Counted from the first letter of the stretch, positions 1 to 9,361 are shown. The stretch: 64,000 nt of DNA from Eubacteriales bacterium (GCA_024655885.1 JANLFN010000001.1:310001-374000); one strand, 5' to 3'. Notes: a model not told the origin generated them from the letters alone. Program-made: numbers and translations.

Positions 1-66
1 AAATTTTTCACAAACACCTTGACAGAACGGTTATTTAACCTCTAAAAGCAGTTTGACGTTCACGGG

Positions 67-798
67 TTATATCATCCTGTTGATTTCCTTTTTCAACCTG
101 CTGATAATTCTTTTTTCCAGACGCGATATATAAGACTGTGAAATTCCAAGCATATCGGCTACTTCCTTCTGAGTTTTTTCTATCCCGTTGGACAATCCGA
201 ACCTGAGCTCCATGATTTTTTTCTCCCGGACAGAGAGTTTTTTCATTGCCATGCTTAAAAGCTCTTTGTCCACTTCATCCTCAATGCTGCGGTGTATAAG
301 GTCGTTGTCGGTCCCCAGTATATCGGACAAGAGCAGTTCATTTCCCTCCCAATCGATATTCAAGGGTTCGTCGATAGAAATCTCCGTTTTCACTCTGTTA
401 TTTCTTCTCAGGTACATAAGTATTTCATTTTCAATGCAGCGGGAAGCATAAGTCGCAAGTTTTATGTTTTTTGCCGGATTAAATGTATTAATGGCCTTTA
501 TAAGGCCGATGGTCCCTATAGAGATCAAATCTTCCACACCTACTCCGGTATTCTCAAATTTACGGGCTATATAGACGACCAGTCTCAGATTTCTCTCGAT
601 CAGGATTGACTTTACTCCATAGTCACTTTCCTCCAGCTTGTTTAAAAGATAGTTTTCCTCATCATTGCTCAAAGGCGGGGGTAGTGCTTCGCTGCCGCCG
701 ATATAATGGACAAACAGGCTGCTGTGTAGGTTAAATCTTCTGAGAAGATTAATATATTTTATCCGAAGTAGTAGCTTCAATTTTTTGAATGCTTGCAA
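67..798 (-). CDS. sigE: RNA polymerase sporulation sigma factor SigE (pro-sigma-E)
   Basis: Mother-cell sigma factor of early sporulation, made as an inactive precursor and cut by SpoIIGA. The 243 residues follow the family plan: a basic, hydrophobic pro-sequence (about 1-30), the conserved [12 protein letters not shown] block at 32-43, sigma region 2 ([20 protein letters not shown], then a promoter-melting segment ending near 130), and a region 4 helix-turn-helix near 205-230. The start is TTG at 798, because GAAAGGGG lies 9 bases upstream and no better start exists. It sits 56 bp after spoIIGA in the usual spoIIG order. Identification is by close recalled similarity to B. subtilis SigE; nothing is missing. 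The normal neighbour sigG would lie beyond the window edge. Confidence 0.97.
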   Translation of the reverse strand: MQAFKKLKLLLRIKYINLLRRFNLHSSLFVHYIGGSEALPPPLSNDEENYLLNKLEESDYGVKSILIERNLRLVVYIARKFENTGVGVEDLISIGTIGLIKAINTFNPAKNIKLATYASRCIENEILMYLRRNNRVKTEISIDEPLNIDWEGNELLLSDILGTDNDLIHRSIEDEVDKELLSMAMKKLSVREKKIMELRFGLSNGIEKTQKEVADMLGISQSYISRLEKRIISRLKKEINRMI

Positions 799-854
799 TT
801 TTCAAATCCCCTTTCGAAAAATTCCGTAAATAATTTTGTGGCAACTGGAACTGC

Positions 855-1754
855 TTATCCAACCAACTCCGGTCCCAATAGCGCTTTATACCTTTCATTC
901 TTGGAAAGTGCCCTGTTGTAAATTCCGACGATTACATCGCTTACCCCCTTCTTTTCCCGGTTTTCTCCGATCTCAATATAATCAGGCTTAAAACCTATCA
1001 GCATACCATTTTCTTTTCCCAGGGAAGTATAGGGAATCAATCTGAATCTCGAAAGCCACCTGGAGTTGGAAATAACATCCGTTACACTGACCAGGTCGTT
1101 GTCCTTTGACTGGTCGAAAATATTCTGGATCTCCTGAGGCAGTACCTCCCTGATTGCGTTGAATTCTACGATTACAACGGGCATATCCGTCAAAGGGTCA
1201 TGCAGAGAATTGCCCGTATCAACCAATGCAGATAAATCTATTTTTTTGTTTTCAACTATGATTTTTAGCGGTATCAGGAGTTTTTCCCTGATAAACCTGT
1301 ATTGAATCACATCCCAAAAAGCTCTTATGATAATTGCGACAGTAACGATGGATAAAAAAAGCAAAATCCATTTGGACTGCCAGTACACATAGATGATCCC
1401 GTTTTTTATAAAGCCTCCGCTTTGGAAGAAGTAGAGGAATGTCAGTGCGGCCCCTGCAAAAATAAATGTGGAAATATAAAAAATAGCCAGGGTCTTTAAA
1501 AAAGCTTTTATTTTCTCGGGTGAAAATACTACCGCAACAATTGCAATGGATAGGACTACTTTGGCAATTGTTGAGTAATATACCTTCATGCCGGGAAATA
1601 CTACCAGCACAACAACATAGGCTGCTCCAATGAGGGCCCCAAGGAACAAACGCAAATTAGATGTTTTTGTTTTAGAAAACTTTGCCGTTACCAAGAGAAT
1701 CAAATAGTTCATTACTATGTTTTCTAAAAAAAGAACATCAAGGTATATATCCAC
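855..1754 (-). CDS. spoIIGA: Sporulation sigma-E processing protease SpoIIGA
   Basis: Membrane aspartic protease that activates pro-sigma-E after the septum forms. The N-terminal half has five or six hydrophobic segments; the C-terminal half is the protease domain, with the catalytic motif DTGNS (Asp at about residue 179). The reading frame stays open upstream, but GTG at 1754 is the better start: AGAGGGG lies 8 bases before it, and the protein then begins VDIYLDVLFLEN, like the family. That gives 299 residues, the usual length. It lies directly upstream of sigE, its substrate. A promoter with unusually long spacing is seen at 1823-1855. Confidence 0.93.
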   Translation of the reverse strand: MDIYLDVLFLENIVMNYLILLVTAKFSKTKTSNLRLFLGALIGAAYVVVLVVFPGMKVYYSTIAKVVLSIAIVAVVFSPEKIKAFLKTLAIFYISTFIFAGAALTFLYFFQSGGFIKNGIIYVYWQSKWILLFLSIVTVAIIIRAFWDVIQYRFIREKLLIPLKIIVENKKIDLSALVDTGNSLHDPLTDMPVVIVEFNAIREVLPQEIQNIFDQSKDNDLVSVTDVISNSRWLSRFRLIPYTSLGKENGMLIGFKPDYIEIGENREKKGVSDVIVGIYNRALSKNERYKALLGPELVG

Positions 1755-1822
1755 AGGTATTACCCCTCTAACAGACAATCCCCTATTTTTACTTATATTC
1801 AGGTGCTTGTATCTTTATGATT

Positions 1823-1855
1823 ATTATATAACCCGTATTAGTAATAATTTGTCAA
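1823..1855 (-). promoter_or_regulatory. spoIIG promoter with a 21-bp spacer and an overlapping Spo0A-like box
   Basis: On the minus strand TTGACA (1850-1855) and TATAAT (1823-1828) are both perfect sigma-A hexamers but 21 bp apart. The B. subtilis spoIIG promoter is known for an abnormal spacing of about 22 bp that makes it depend on Spo0A. The -35 is embedded in TTTTGACAAA, one mismatch from the reverse 0A box TTCGACA. The GTG of spoIIGA lies about 60 bases further on. Confidence 0.65.
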
Positions 1856-1905
1856 AAGGGAATGTTGAAAAAGAAAAATCGTATGACAAAAATACCTAAT
1901 AAAAC

Positions 1906-1954
1906 GCACTAATTTCCTCCCGTTGTTGAATATTTAACGCAAAGGAATTAGTGC
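1906..1954 (-). terminator. Possible terminator after ftsZ
   Basis: An inverted repeat (GCACTAATT-CC arms at 1906-1917 and 1944-1954, loop about 26) follows the ftsZ stop. On the minus strand the stem is followed by CGTTTTATT. The loop is long and the T tract imperfect, so the call is moderate. Confidence 0.4.
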
Positions 1955-1979
1955 ATTTTGCATAGGTCCTGAACATGCA

Positions 1980-3071
1980 TCATTTTGACCTGTTTCTCCT
2001 GAGAAATGTTGGAATATCCAGTTCATCCATTGCCAGAGGATTCATTTGGAGTTTTTCATTGCTGCTGCCGGATGGGAACTTGTCTGCAACCTTCTCCATG
2101 GGTTTTTTTGCAATAGGTCCTTTATCAAAGCCGGTGGCTATGACGGTAATTAAAATCTCATCCTTCAGGTTCTCGTCGATGACCGCACCGAAAATTATAT
2201 TTGCATCAGGGTCCGCGGATTTTTGTACCAGTTCTGCGGCCGTATTCACTTCAAACAACCCAAGGTCCGCACCCCCGGTGATATTTAAAAGAACACCTCT
2301 TGCACCTTCGATAGAGGTTTCAAGAAGCGGACTGTGAATCGCCTGTTTCGCAGCCTCTTCCGCCCTGTTTTCTCCGGCTGCCCTGCCGATTCCCATGTGG
2401 GCAAGCCCCGTGTTGAGCATGATGGTCTTCACATCGGCGAAATCCAGGTTTACAAGTCCCGGAACGGCTATCAAATCCGATATCCCCTGCACACCCTGGC
2501 GTAATACGTCGTCAGCAATCCTGAAGGCATCCACAATGGATGTTTTTTTCTCCGCCACCTGCAGCAGCCTGTCATTGGGAATGGTAACAAGCGTATCTAC
2601 AGTGCTTTTTAAATTTTCAATGCCCTCTTCGGCGTGCTGCATTCGTTTTCTTCCTTCGAACATAAAGGGTTTTGTTACAACACCTACAGTAAGGATTCCC
2701 ATTTCCTTAGCAATCTGCGCAACTACCGGAGCTGCTCCCGTCCCTGTACCGCCGCCCATTCCTGCGGTAACAAAAACCATATCCGCACCTTTAATGGCCT
2801 GTGCAATCTCATCTTTGCTTTCATTGGCGGCCTTCTCTCCAATTTCAGGATTAGCACCGGCTCCCAGCCCTTTTGTAAGCTTGTCCCCTATCTGAATTTT
2901 TGTATTTGCTTTTGAAAGGAACAACGCCTGTTTATCGGTATTTATTGCAATAAATTCAATTCCTCGAAGTCCTGCCGTTATCATCCTGTTAACGGCATTG
3001 CTGCCACCGCCGCCAACGCCTATGACCTTTATCTGCGCAAATTGCTCCATATCGATATCAAATTCCAGCAA
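1980..3071 (-). CDS. ftsZ: Cell division GTPase FtsZ
   Basis: Tubulin-like GTPase that polymerises into the cytokinetic Z ring. The 363-residue protein has the G-box [13 protein letters not shown] at 18-30, the tubulin signature GGGTGTG at 106-112, the synergy loop NLDFADVK, and the C-terminal peptide LDIPTFLRR that binds FtsA. TTG at 3071 is preferred to the ATG seven codons in, because AAAGGGGG sits 7 bases before the TTG. A 213-bp gap separates it from ftsA and holds a candidate promoter (3187-3215). It is the normal neighbour of ftsA upstream and spoIIGA downstream. Confidence 0.98.
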   Translation of the reverse strand: MLEFDIDMEQFAQIKVIGVGGGGSNAVNRMITAGLRGIEFIAINTDKQALFLSKANTKIQIGDKLTKGLGAGANPEIGEKAANESKDEIAQAIKGADMVFVTAGMGGGTGTGAAPVVAQIAKEMGILTVGVVTKPFMFEGRKRMQHAEEGIENLKSTVDTLVTIPNDRLLQVAEKKTSIVDAFRIADDVLRQGVQGISDLIAVPGLVNLDFADVKTIMLNTGLAHMGIGRAAGENRAEEAAKQAIHSPLLETSIEGARGVLLNITGGADLGLFEVNTAAELVQKSADPDANIIFGAVIDENLKDEILITVIATGFDKGPIAKKPMEKVADKFPSGSSNEKLQMNPLAMDELDIPTFLRRNRSK

Positions 3072-3186
3072 TGTTAATCCCCCTTTGTATAATCCTCACT
3101 TATCATTCGTATACCTTCACTACAGGCAATCACACAATACCTTCCGTATTGCCTTTCATCATTCCCATTATTACTATCTATATTTA

Positions 3187-3215
3187 AATATATCTTATAA
3201 TTGGAATAAACGCAA
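3187..3215 (-). promoter_or_regulatory. Candidate ftsZ promoter
   Basis: On the minus strand a weak -35 (TTGCGT, 3210-3215) and a good -10 (TATATT, 3187-3192) are separated by 17 bp in the ftsA-ftsZ gap. The -35 matches the consensus poorly. Confidence 0.3.
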
Positions 3216-3284
3216 GTTTGTATTTTTGCTATCTTTTAATGATTAATATCAAAAAGCTTGCAAGTACGGCAAAATAAGGTTGGA

Positions 3285-4520
3285 CTAGAACAATTTTTTA
3301 AAAAAACTGGTAATTTTTTCAATTAAAGTTGCCTCTTCTCCCTTGTTTTTAGGAGTCATCATTTTTACTTCACTGCCCAGGTTATTTCCTTTTCTTACGC
3401 TGGACACATACTTTATTAATCCTGATGCGGTGATATATTCCGGTTTCGATATGCTGCCAAGCTTAATAGAAGCAACTCTTGCCGGCAGTTCGAAAACTTC
3501 GGCAGCCAGTTGCTTTGCGCCTTCTACATAGGATATGCCTCCTCCCGTAAGCACCACTCCGGCACTGAAATTTCCTCCGATATTCGATTTCTGAAGCATT
3601 TCGGCGCACAGGGAAAAAATCTCATAGACCCTGGCTTCAATAATTTCAACAACCTCGGAAACTTTAACATTTTTCTTTTTGTTCTCATTCAATTCCGTCA
3701 GGGTAATTTCCTGGTCATTTTTTATCAAAGAAGTAAGTGCCAGTTCATATTGCCTTTTAAGCCTTTCAGCATCTGCATGGGAAATCTTAAGTCCTATAGA
3801 AATGTCATTGGTGATGTGGTCCCCTCCCACAGGTATGGAATCATAAAACAAGAGCCTTTTATTTTTATAAACCGACACATCTGTTACGCAGCCCCCCACA
3901 TCCAGCAGTACAACACCTATATCCTTTTCGTCCGGAGTTAAAAGCATTTCGCTTGTGGCAAAGGTTTCAACAACAAGCCCGTCAATTTTTAAATTTGCTT
4001 TTTCCATACTTTTAACAATATTTTGAACCGATGTGATCTTTCCCGCAATAATATCCGCTTCCACTTCCAGCTTTACGCCAACCATTCCAACAGGGTCAAT
4101 AATTTCGTCGTAACCGTCGATGATAAACTGTCTGGGTATAATATCAATAATTTGTCTATCGTCAGGAATGGTGACATCCTTTACGGCATACAGCAATTTT
4201 TCCACATCTTTTTTTGTAATCTCACGGTCTTCACTGGATATGTTTATCCAGCCCCTATTATCCATGATTGAAACGTGTGCACCCATTATATTTACATAGG
4301 CGGAACCTACTTTAATATCCGCCATTTCTTCCGCCTGTTCCACCGATTTTCTTATGGACCGGGCCGTACTTTCAATATCTACAATTACACCCTTTTTTAT
4401 ACCGCTGCAAGAGTCCATCCCCTCACCGAGGACTTCTATTTCATTTGACTTATTTAATCTCCCGATTAAAGTACATACCTTAGACGTGCCTATGTCAATC
4501 CCTACTACAATATCTCCCAA
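3285..4520 (-). CDS. ftsA: Cell division protein FtsA
   Basis: Actin-like ATPase that tethers FtsZ to the membrane. Visible features are the phosphate-1 motif GIDIGTSK at 7-14, the SHS2/1C insertion (about 85-165), the phosphate-2 motif LLDVGGCVTDV near 205, the adenosine motif VLTGGGISYVEG near 325, and a C-terminal amphipathic helix ending ITSFFKKLF that serves as membrane anchor. The length of 411 is typical. The start is TTG at 4520, with a GGGGGGTGG ribosome site upstream and no in-frame ATG nearby. It lies between sbp and ftsZ, as in other clostridial dcw clusters. Confidence 0.96.
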   Translation of the reverse strand: MGDIVVGIDIGTSKVCTLIGRLNKSNEIEVLGEGMDSCSGIKKGVIVDIESTARSIRKSVEQAEEMADIKVGSAYVNIMGAHVSIMDNRGWINISSEDREITKKDVEKLLYAVKDVTIPDDRQIIDIIPRQFIIDGYDEIIDPVGMVGVKLEVEADIIAGKITSVQNIVKSMEKANLKIDGLVVETFATSEMLLTPDEKDIGVVLLDVGGCVTDVSVYKNKRLLFYDSIPVGGDHITNDISIGLKISHADAERLKRQYELALTSLIKNDQEITLTELNENKKKNVKVSEVVEIIEARVYEIFSLCAEMLQKSNIGGNFSAGVVLTGGGISYVEGAKQLAAEVFELPARVASIKLGSISKPEYITASGLIKYVSSVRKGNNLGSEVKMMTPKNKGEEATLIEKITSFFKKLF

Positions 4521-4552
4521 TCAAGCCACCCCCCTGCAAGATAGGCATATTT

Positions 4553-4906
4553 CTATAATATATTATCTTTTTTTGAATATTTGTTCAACAAAAATCTTCG
4601 AATAATTGCAAAATTTAAAAACATCCGGTTGCCAAAAGCAAATACGGCAGCCAGATAAATAGGGATGCCCAATTTATCGCCGATATAGGCAAGAATCGCT
4701 GCTAATAAAGCGTTTCCGAAAAAGCCCGACAAAAATATCTTCATGTCAAACTTTCCCTGCACCGTAGCCGCTATTCCCCCAAAAACGGAGTCCATGGATG
4801 CCAGTATTGCGACAGCCACATAATTGGAGTATTGGAACGGGATATTGTAAGGTATCAAAAGTCCGATTACAACTCCGACAATCAAGCCTAAAATAGGTAT
4901 TATCAA
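4553..4906 (-). CDS. sbp: Small basic protein Sbp (DUF1290)
   Basis: Small integral membrane protein of the dcw cluster, function not established. The 117 residues hold three hydrophobic stretches (about 3-20, 28-45 and 60-95), the family sequence YVAVAILASMDSVFGG, and a basic tail. It keeps the conserved position between ftsQ and ftsA, 32 bp before ftsA. The start is TTG at 4906 behind AGGGGG. Identification rests on sequence pattern and gene order together. Confidence 0.9.
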   Translation of the reverse strand: MIIPILGLIVGVVIGLLIPYNIPFQYSNYVAVAILASMDSVFGGIAATVQGKFDMKIFLSGFFGNALLAAILAYIGDKLGIPIYLAAVFAFGNRMFLNFAIIRRFLLNKYSKKDNIL

Positions 4907-5000
4907 TTATGATTCCCCCTCTTTCCGTAAAAGTAAAACCAATTTTTATAATATTTTATAACATATTTCCAGTTTGATACATGGAAGCTTATATAACACA

Positions 5001-5855
5001 TTAATTTCCATGTTCGTTTTCAGGCATAAATCTGGGGTTTTTTCCCATGGTAAAATCCAGTAAACCCTTATCACTCTTTTTTAGATTCATCTGATAAATC
5101 TGTTTCAAAAAAGTCACCTTATAATTCAAGTCATCCAATCCTCCCAGGTTTACCATTATTCTGGAATCCAAAAGCAAATAGACCTTTGACAGATCGCTGA
5201 CATCTATATAGTTGATAATACCGGCCATTTTGAAGCTGCTTTCCTTATCCGAGCTTTCAACCGTGTCAATCACCTTAAATAATGCATCAAACTTGTCGGG
5301 GTTGTCAACCTTAAGCTCCTTTCCCAGTTCGTACCGGTCAAATTTAAAACCTTTAACCTGCGGCAGCCCATTCTTGTCCACATTATCCGAAGCATCCAGA
5401 ACATAGCCTTCTCTGTCCAGAATTAAATAAGTCCCGTGATATGGGACAAGACAGACAGGGGTTCTTTCCCATATAGAAATCAAAATCTTATCGGGAAGGT
5501 TAAACTTTACCTTTACCTCTTTAATATAGGGATGGCTGTCCAAAATATTTTTTTCCGCTTTTCCATCCCTTAATAAAAGGAGGCTTTTAACATCATTTCC
5601 TATGGTCTTAAACCCGTTGCTGCCAATAACAATATTGGCAGCACTGGCAATATCCTCGCTTTTATAATGCTGGTTACCTTCTACATCAATCCGGTTGATA
5701 TTGAATAAAGGAGACAGGGCAAGCAAAATTAGTGCGGACAAAAATGCAATTATGGCTAATAGGAATTTTAGCCATAACAGCCTTTTTTTATTGTGTTTTT
5801 TATTCCTACCCGCTTTCTTTGAATTGATATTCCTATTTATCTCTTGTACCTTCAA
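5001..5855 (-). CDS. ftsQ: Cell division protein FtsQ/DivIB
   Basis: Bitopic divisome protein that works with FtsB/DivIC and FtsL. The layout is classical: a basic cytoplasmic N-terminus (1-27), one transmembrane helix (about 28-49), a POTRA domain beginning FNINRIDVEGN, then the beta domain. The 284 residues are normal for Firmicutes. TTG at 5855 is the only reasonable start: AGAAGG lies 9 bases upstream and the frame closes just above. The murA 3' part ends 14 bp before it, so the two would be cotranscribed; with murA split, what transcribes ftsQ and everything after it is an open question. Confidence 0.92.
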   Translation of the reverse strand: MKVQEINRNINSKKAGRNKKHNKKRLLWLKFLLAIIAFLSALILLALSPLFNINRIDVEGNQHYKSEDIASAANIVIGSNGFKTIGNDVKSLLLLRDGKAEKNILDSHPYIKEVKVKFNLPDKILISIWERTPVCLVPYHGTYLILDREGYVLDASDNVDKNGLPQVKGFKFDRYELGKELKVDNPDKFDALFKVIDTVESSDKESSFKMAGIINYIDVSDLSKVYLLLDSRIMVNLGGLDDLNYKVTFLKQIYQMNLKKSDKGLLDFTMGKNPRFMPENEHGN

Positions 5856-5869
5856 TTGTTTTTTCCTTC

Positions 5870-6841
5870 TTAATCCATTTTTTCTATTTTTGCACCCACT
5901 TGAGAAAGTTTCTCGTCAATTCTTTCATAGCCTCTCTCGATAAGCTTGACCCCATTTACAACGGTTTCGCCTTCTGCCGCCAGTCCCGCCAAAACCAATG
6001 CGGCTCCCCCTCTTAAATCCCTGGCAGTAACATTGGCTCCCTTTAATTTTTTAACCCCTTTGATAACAGCAAGACGCCCTTCTAATTTAATATTGGCCCC
6101 CATTCTCAGCAGTTCTTCCACATGCTTGTATCTATTTTCAAAAACCGTTTCCACCACTATGCTGGTGCCTCTTGCAACGGACAGAAGGGCCACCATTTGA
6201 GCCTGCATATCCGTCGGGAATCCCGGATACGGCAAAGTCCTGACAATTTCAACGGCTTTAGGCCTTGCAGGGCCTGAAATATATATCATATTCTTTTTAA
6301 TGTTAATATGGCTTCCACTTTCCCTGAGACTGGATATAACGGAGCTTAAGTGCTCAGGTACCACATTCTTGATTCTAAGATCCCCTCCCGTTATTGCTGC
6401 CGCCACCAAATATGTTCCTGCTACAATTCTATCGGGAATAACGGTATGTTCCACATCCCTTAACCTTTTGTTGCCGCCCTTAATGCGAATAACACTGGTG
6501 CCCGCTCCTGACATATTAACCCCAAGCGAAATGAGGAAATTCTGCAGATCTACAATTTCCGGCTCCTTCGCGGCATTGCGTATGCATGTTTCCCCTTCGG
6601 CAAAAACAGAAGCAAGCATGATTTGCTCCGTTGCACCCACACTGGGGTAGTCCAGTTGAATGTCACAACCCTTAAGTTTATCCGCCTCACAGCTTATAAA
6701 ACCGTTGTTGACCTCCTGTATCCTTGCCCCCATACTTCTTATTGCTTTAAGGTGAAGGTCAATGGGCCTTGGGCCTATTTCACACCCACCCGGGTGCGTT
6801 ATGGCACAGGTACTGCTTAAGGTTGAGGTTGCCGTAAACAC
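5870..6841 (-). pseudogene. murA: murA, 3' part (UDP-GlcNAc enolpyruvyl transferase residues 115-419), separated from its 5' part
   Basis: MurA transfers enolpyruvate from PEP to UDP-GlcNAc, the first committed peptidoglycan step. This frame holds only the C-terminal 305 residues of the enzyme, from the catalytic loop PGGCEIGPRPIDLH to the end. The first 16-18 codons (from GTG at 6841) are not MurA-like and come from the inserted segment. The missing N-terminal 114 residues lie on the same strand at 55426-55768. Joined at the shared CCG GGT codons the frame continues without gain or loss, giving about 419 residues. Neither half shows stops or frameshifts, so the split looks recent or reversible. 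The GTG has only a weak AGAGAG ribosome site. ftsQ follows after 14 bp. Confidence 0.93.
6787..6795. repeat. Left boundary core repeat CACCCGGGT (att-like)
   Basis: The same 9-mer occurs at 55426-55434 in the same orientation, exactly where the two murA halves stop matching MurA. The left copy is extended by G to the perfect palindrome CACCCGGGTG. Beyond the core the two sites also share CACA two bases to the left and TTAT three bases to the right. A GTTATG hexamer (6798-6803) lies just inside the segment and is mirrored at the other end. Confidence 0.7.
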
Positions 6842-6970
6842 TTTATCTCTCTAAAAGGCTTAACCCCTTCTCTGCGTTCAACTTGAGCCAAAACGCCGTT
6901 ACGTTTAACCTTAACCCCAACCTTTAACAGATTAATCCATTTTATTTTACCACTGGTGAAACAACCTTTC

Positions 6971-7008
6971 AATTATTTAATGCTAATTTATTTAATGCTA
7001 ATTTATTC
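6971..7008. repeat. Short tandem repeat, period 15
   Basis: The unit TTTAATGCTAATTTA is repeated two and a half times in the AT-rich region between the left boundary and the murT promoter. No function is evident. Confidence 0.6.
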
Positions 7009-7064
7009 TGCCTGGTGGGAAATACTTACTTGTGAAAATAGTTATTCATTGACATTCCCCGTTG

Positions 7065-7073
7065 TGTTATAAT
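7065..7073 (+). promoter_or_regulatory. Extended -10 promoter for murT-gatD
   Basis: TGT followed by a perfect TATAAT (7068-7073) forms an extended -10 element about 140 bases before the murT start. TTGACA at 7049-7054 is too close (13-14 bp) to be a standard -35. Confidence 0.45.
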
Positions 7074-7212
7074 GAATCAACAGAAATAATTTTATTTTAT
7101 TATAAGGATGATTCATTGAAACACGCTTTACGGAAAATACAATATTATGGAAGAATGCTATTTTCCTACGCGTTATAATGGACCAAAGGCAAATAAATTT
7201 GTAGGAGTACAT

Positions 7213-8616
7213 ATGAACTTAAGACTTACTTTGACAATAGCCGTATGCAAAGTATTGATTAAAGCGTGCAGGCTGATAAACCAGGGAGGGACAACTCTTC
7301 CGGGGAAAATCGCCCTGAGGCTGTACCCGGGCATTATCAGCAAAATAACCCAGGGCTATAAAACCATTATGATTACAGGCACTAACGGAAAAACCACGAC
7401 AGCCCGCATTATTGGGCAGATACTGAAGGAAAACGGCATTGATTTCATCTCGAATAAATCCGGTGCTAACCTGGTGTACGGAGTTATCTCAACTTTTATT
7501 GAAGCCGCCGACCTTAAAGGCGGAAATTCTATCACCACGGCCCTGATAGAAATAGACGAAGCCGCTTTTAGTTCGCTGACCAAATTTATGGAACCCCATA
7601 TGCTGGTAGTCACCAATTTCTTCAGAGACCAGCTTGATCGCTATGGAGAGCTGTATGCGACCTTAAAAGGAGTCTTGTCGGGAATTGAGAGGTGCGAAAA
7701 AACAAAACTTGTCTTAAATGCAGACGATTCACTCTGTGCATCCCTCGGCAGGAATGAAAACAGGCCTACCTTATATTACGGCTTTAGCAGAAGTGCCTAC
7801 AGTGGAAAGAAAGAACTGATAAATTCCGATGCCCTGTTTTGCGTCTATTGTAAGGGCAAATACGAGTATTCATACCGTATATACGGGCACCTTGGAGGTT
7901 TTAGCTGCCCCAGGTGCGGTTACGGCAGGCCTCAAACCCATATCACCTGCACCCATATCCTTGAATTGAACAGCACATATTCGTTAATACGTTTTTCAGC
8001 GGACGCGGGAGACAAAAGCGGAAATCCACAGGAATATGAGGCAAAAATAAACCTGCCCGGCCTATACAATATCTATAACGCTCTTGCAGCAGCCGCTTGT
8101 GGCAGTATGCTGGGGCTGCCCGTGGAGAATACGATAAAAGCCCTTAAGAGCTTTGAGTGCGGATTTGGAAGGATGGAAACCATTGTTGCGGAGGGAAAGT
8201 TAATCAAGGTTATCCTGGTAAAAAACCCTACAGGATTCAACCAGGTTCTAAGCTATCTGTTGACCGAAGAAAAAAACATGCAGTTGGCTTTCCTCATCAA
8301 TGACAACGCGGCAGATGGAACCGATATTTCCTGGCTTTGGGACGTAGAGTTCGAAAAACTCGAGGACATGCAGGACAAGCTGGATAATATCTACGCGTCG
8401 GGTTTGAGAGCGGAAGATATGGCGGTGAGGCTGAAGTACGCGGGAGTGTACACAGACAAAATCCACATACTCAAAGATTACAACCAGCTGATAAATACGG
8501 GTCTATCCCGCACAAAACCGGGACACAGTTTTTTTATCCTGCCCACCTATACGGCTATGCTTGACATTAGAAAAATACTGAAAAAGAAGTTTGGTTTAAA
8601 GGAGTTCTGGAAATAA
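7213..8616 (+). CDS. murT: Lipid II isoglutaminyl synthase, MurT subunit
   Basis: Mur-ligase-like subunit that activates the D-Glu of lipid II with ATP so that GatD can supply ammonia. The P-loop GTNGKTT is at 56-62, followed by a central ligase domain with a Cys4 zinc ribbon (Cys210, 213, 232, 235) and the C-terminal DUF1727 domain. The 467-residue length fits. The frame is open from 7147, but ATG at 7213 has TAGGAG five bases upstream and gives the family N-terminus MNLRLTLTI. gatD follows after one base. It is the first gene inside the left boundary, and by coincidence or not it is also a peptidoglycan precursor gene. Confidence 0.95.
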   Translation: MNLRLTLTIAVCKVLIKACRLINQGGTTLPGKIALRLYPGIISKITQGYKTIMITGTNGKTTTARIIGQILKENGIDFISNKSGANLVYGVISTFIEAADLKGGNSITTALIEIDEAAFSSLTKFMEPHMLVVTNFFRDQLDRYGELYATLKGVLSGIERCEKTKLVLNADDSLCASLGRNENRPTLYYGFSRSAYSGKKELINSDALFCVYCKGKYEYSYRIYGHLGGFSCPRCGYGRPQTHITCTHILELNSTYSLIRFSADAGDKSGNPQEYEAKINLPGLYNIYNALAAAACGSMLGLPVENTIKALKSFECGFGRMETIVAEGKLIKVILVKNPTGFNQVLSYLLTEEKNMQLAFLINDNAADGTDISWLWDVEFEKLEDMQDKLDNIYASGLRAEDMAVRLKYAGVYTDKIHILKDYNQLINTGLSRTKPGHSFFILPTYTAMLDIRKILKKKFGLKEFWK

Positions 8617-8617
8617 T

Positions 8618-9361
8618 ATGTATGAACTGAACCTATGTCACCTATATCCTGATCTGCTTAACCTTTACGGGGACAGGGGAAATATCATCGCTCTTCAAAA
8701 GCGTGCAGAGTGGCGCGGTATAAAGGTAACCGTAACAAACCTGAGTTTGGGGGAGAGCTTTATACCCGAGAATTATGATATTGTTTTCCTTGGCGGGGGA
8801 CAGGACTATGAACAGGAAATTATCCAGGAGGATTTATTGAAGGAAAAAGGAAATGAAATAAAAAACGCCATTGAGAACAGCAAGGTTTTTCTGTGCATCT
8901 GTGGGGGATACCAGTTGCTCGGCAAGTACTACAAGACCTGGGAAGGGAAGGAAATAGAATTCTTAGGAGCCCTCGACCTGTGGACTATCGGCGGTCAAAA
9001 ACGCATGATCGGCAATATGGTTTTTGAATGCGATTTCTTGAAAACCGAGGCCTGTGACGGAAAAATCGTGGGCTTTGAAAACCATTCAGGCCGGACCTAC
9101 CTTGGCACAGGCGTTAAACCCCTGGGAAGGATGCTCAAAGGAAACGGCAATAATGGAGAAGACAAATTGGAAGGCGCCATATATAAAAACGTATACTGCT
9201 CTTATTCCCATGGAAGCTTGCTTCCTAAAAACCCCGCCTTTACAGACTTTCTTCTCACACTTTCCCTCAAACAAAAATACAAGGACTTTGTATCCCTGCT
9301 TCATTTAAACGACGATCTTGAAAACCTGGCCCACAATTCTATGGTTGAAAGGCTGTTATGA
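8618..9361 (+). CDS. gatD: Lipid II isoglutaminyl synthase, GatD glutamine amidotransferase subunit
   Basis: Class-I-like glutaminase that feeds ammonia to MurT for amidation of D-Glu in the stem peptide. The nucleophile is Cys95 in CICGGYQLLG, and the catalytic His is probably His198 in SHGSLLPKNP. The N-terminus LCHLYPDLLNLYGDRGN is characteristic of the cobyric-acid-synthase-like GatD group. The 247-residue length is normal. It is separated from murT by one base, so the two are translationally coupled and form the MurT-GatD complex. Confidence 0.94.
   Translation: MYELNLCHLYPDLLNLYGDRGNIIALQKRAEWRGIKVTVTNLSLGESFIPENYDIVFLGGGQDYEQEIIQEDLLKEKGNEIKNAIENSKVFLCICGGYQLLGKYYKTWEGKEIEFLGALDLWTIGGQKRMIGNMVFECDFLKTEACDGKIVGFENHSGRTYLGTGVKPLGRMLKGNGNNGEDKLEGAIYKNVYCSYSHGSLLPKNPAFTDFLLTLSLKQKYKDFVSLLHLNDDLENLAHNSMVERLL

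Noticed and set aside
1-66. Possible end of a downstream gene (sigG expected)
   Set aside because: The 66 bases contain no recognisable coding end, only a short TTAAATAACC-type palindrome; the neighbour must lie outside the window.
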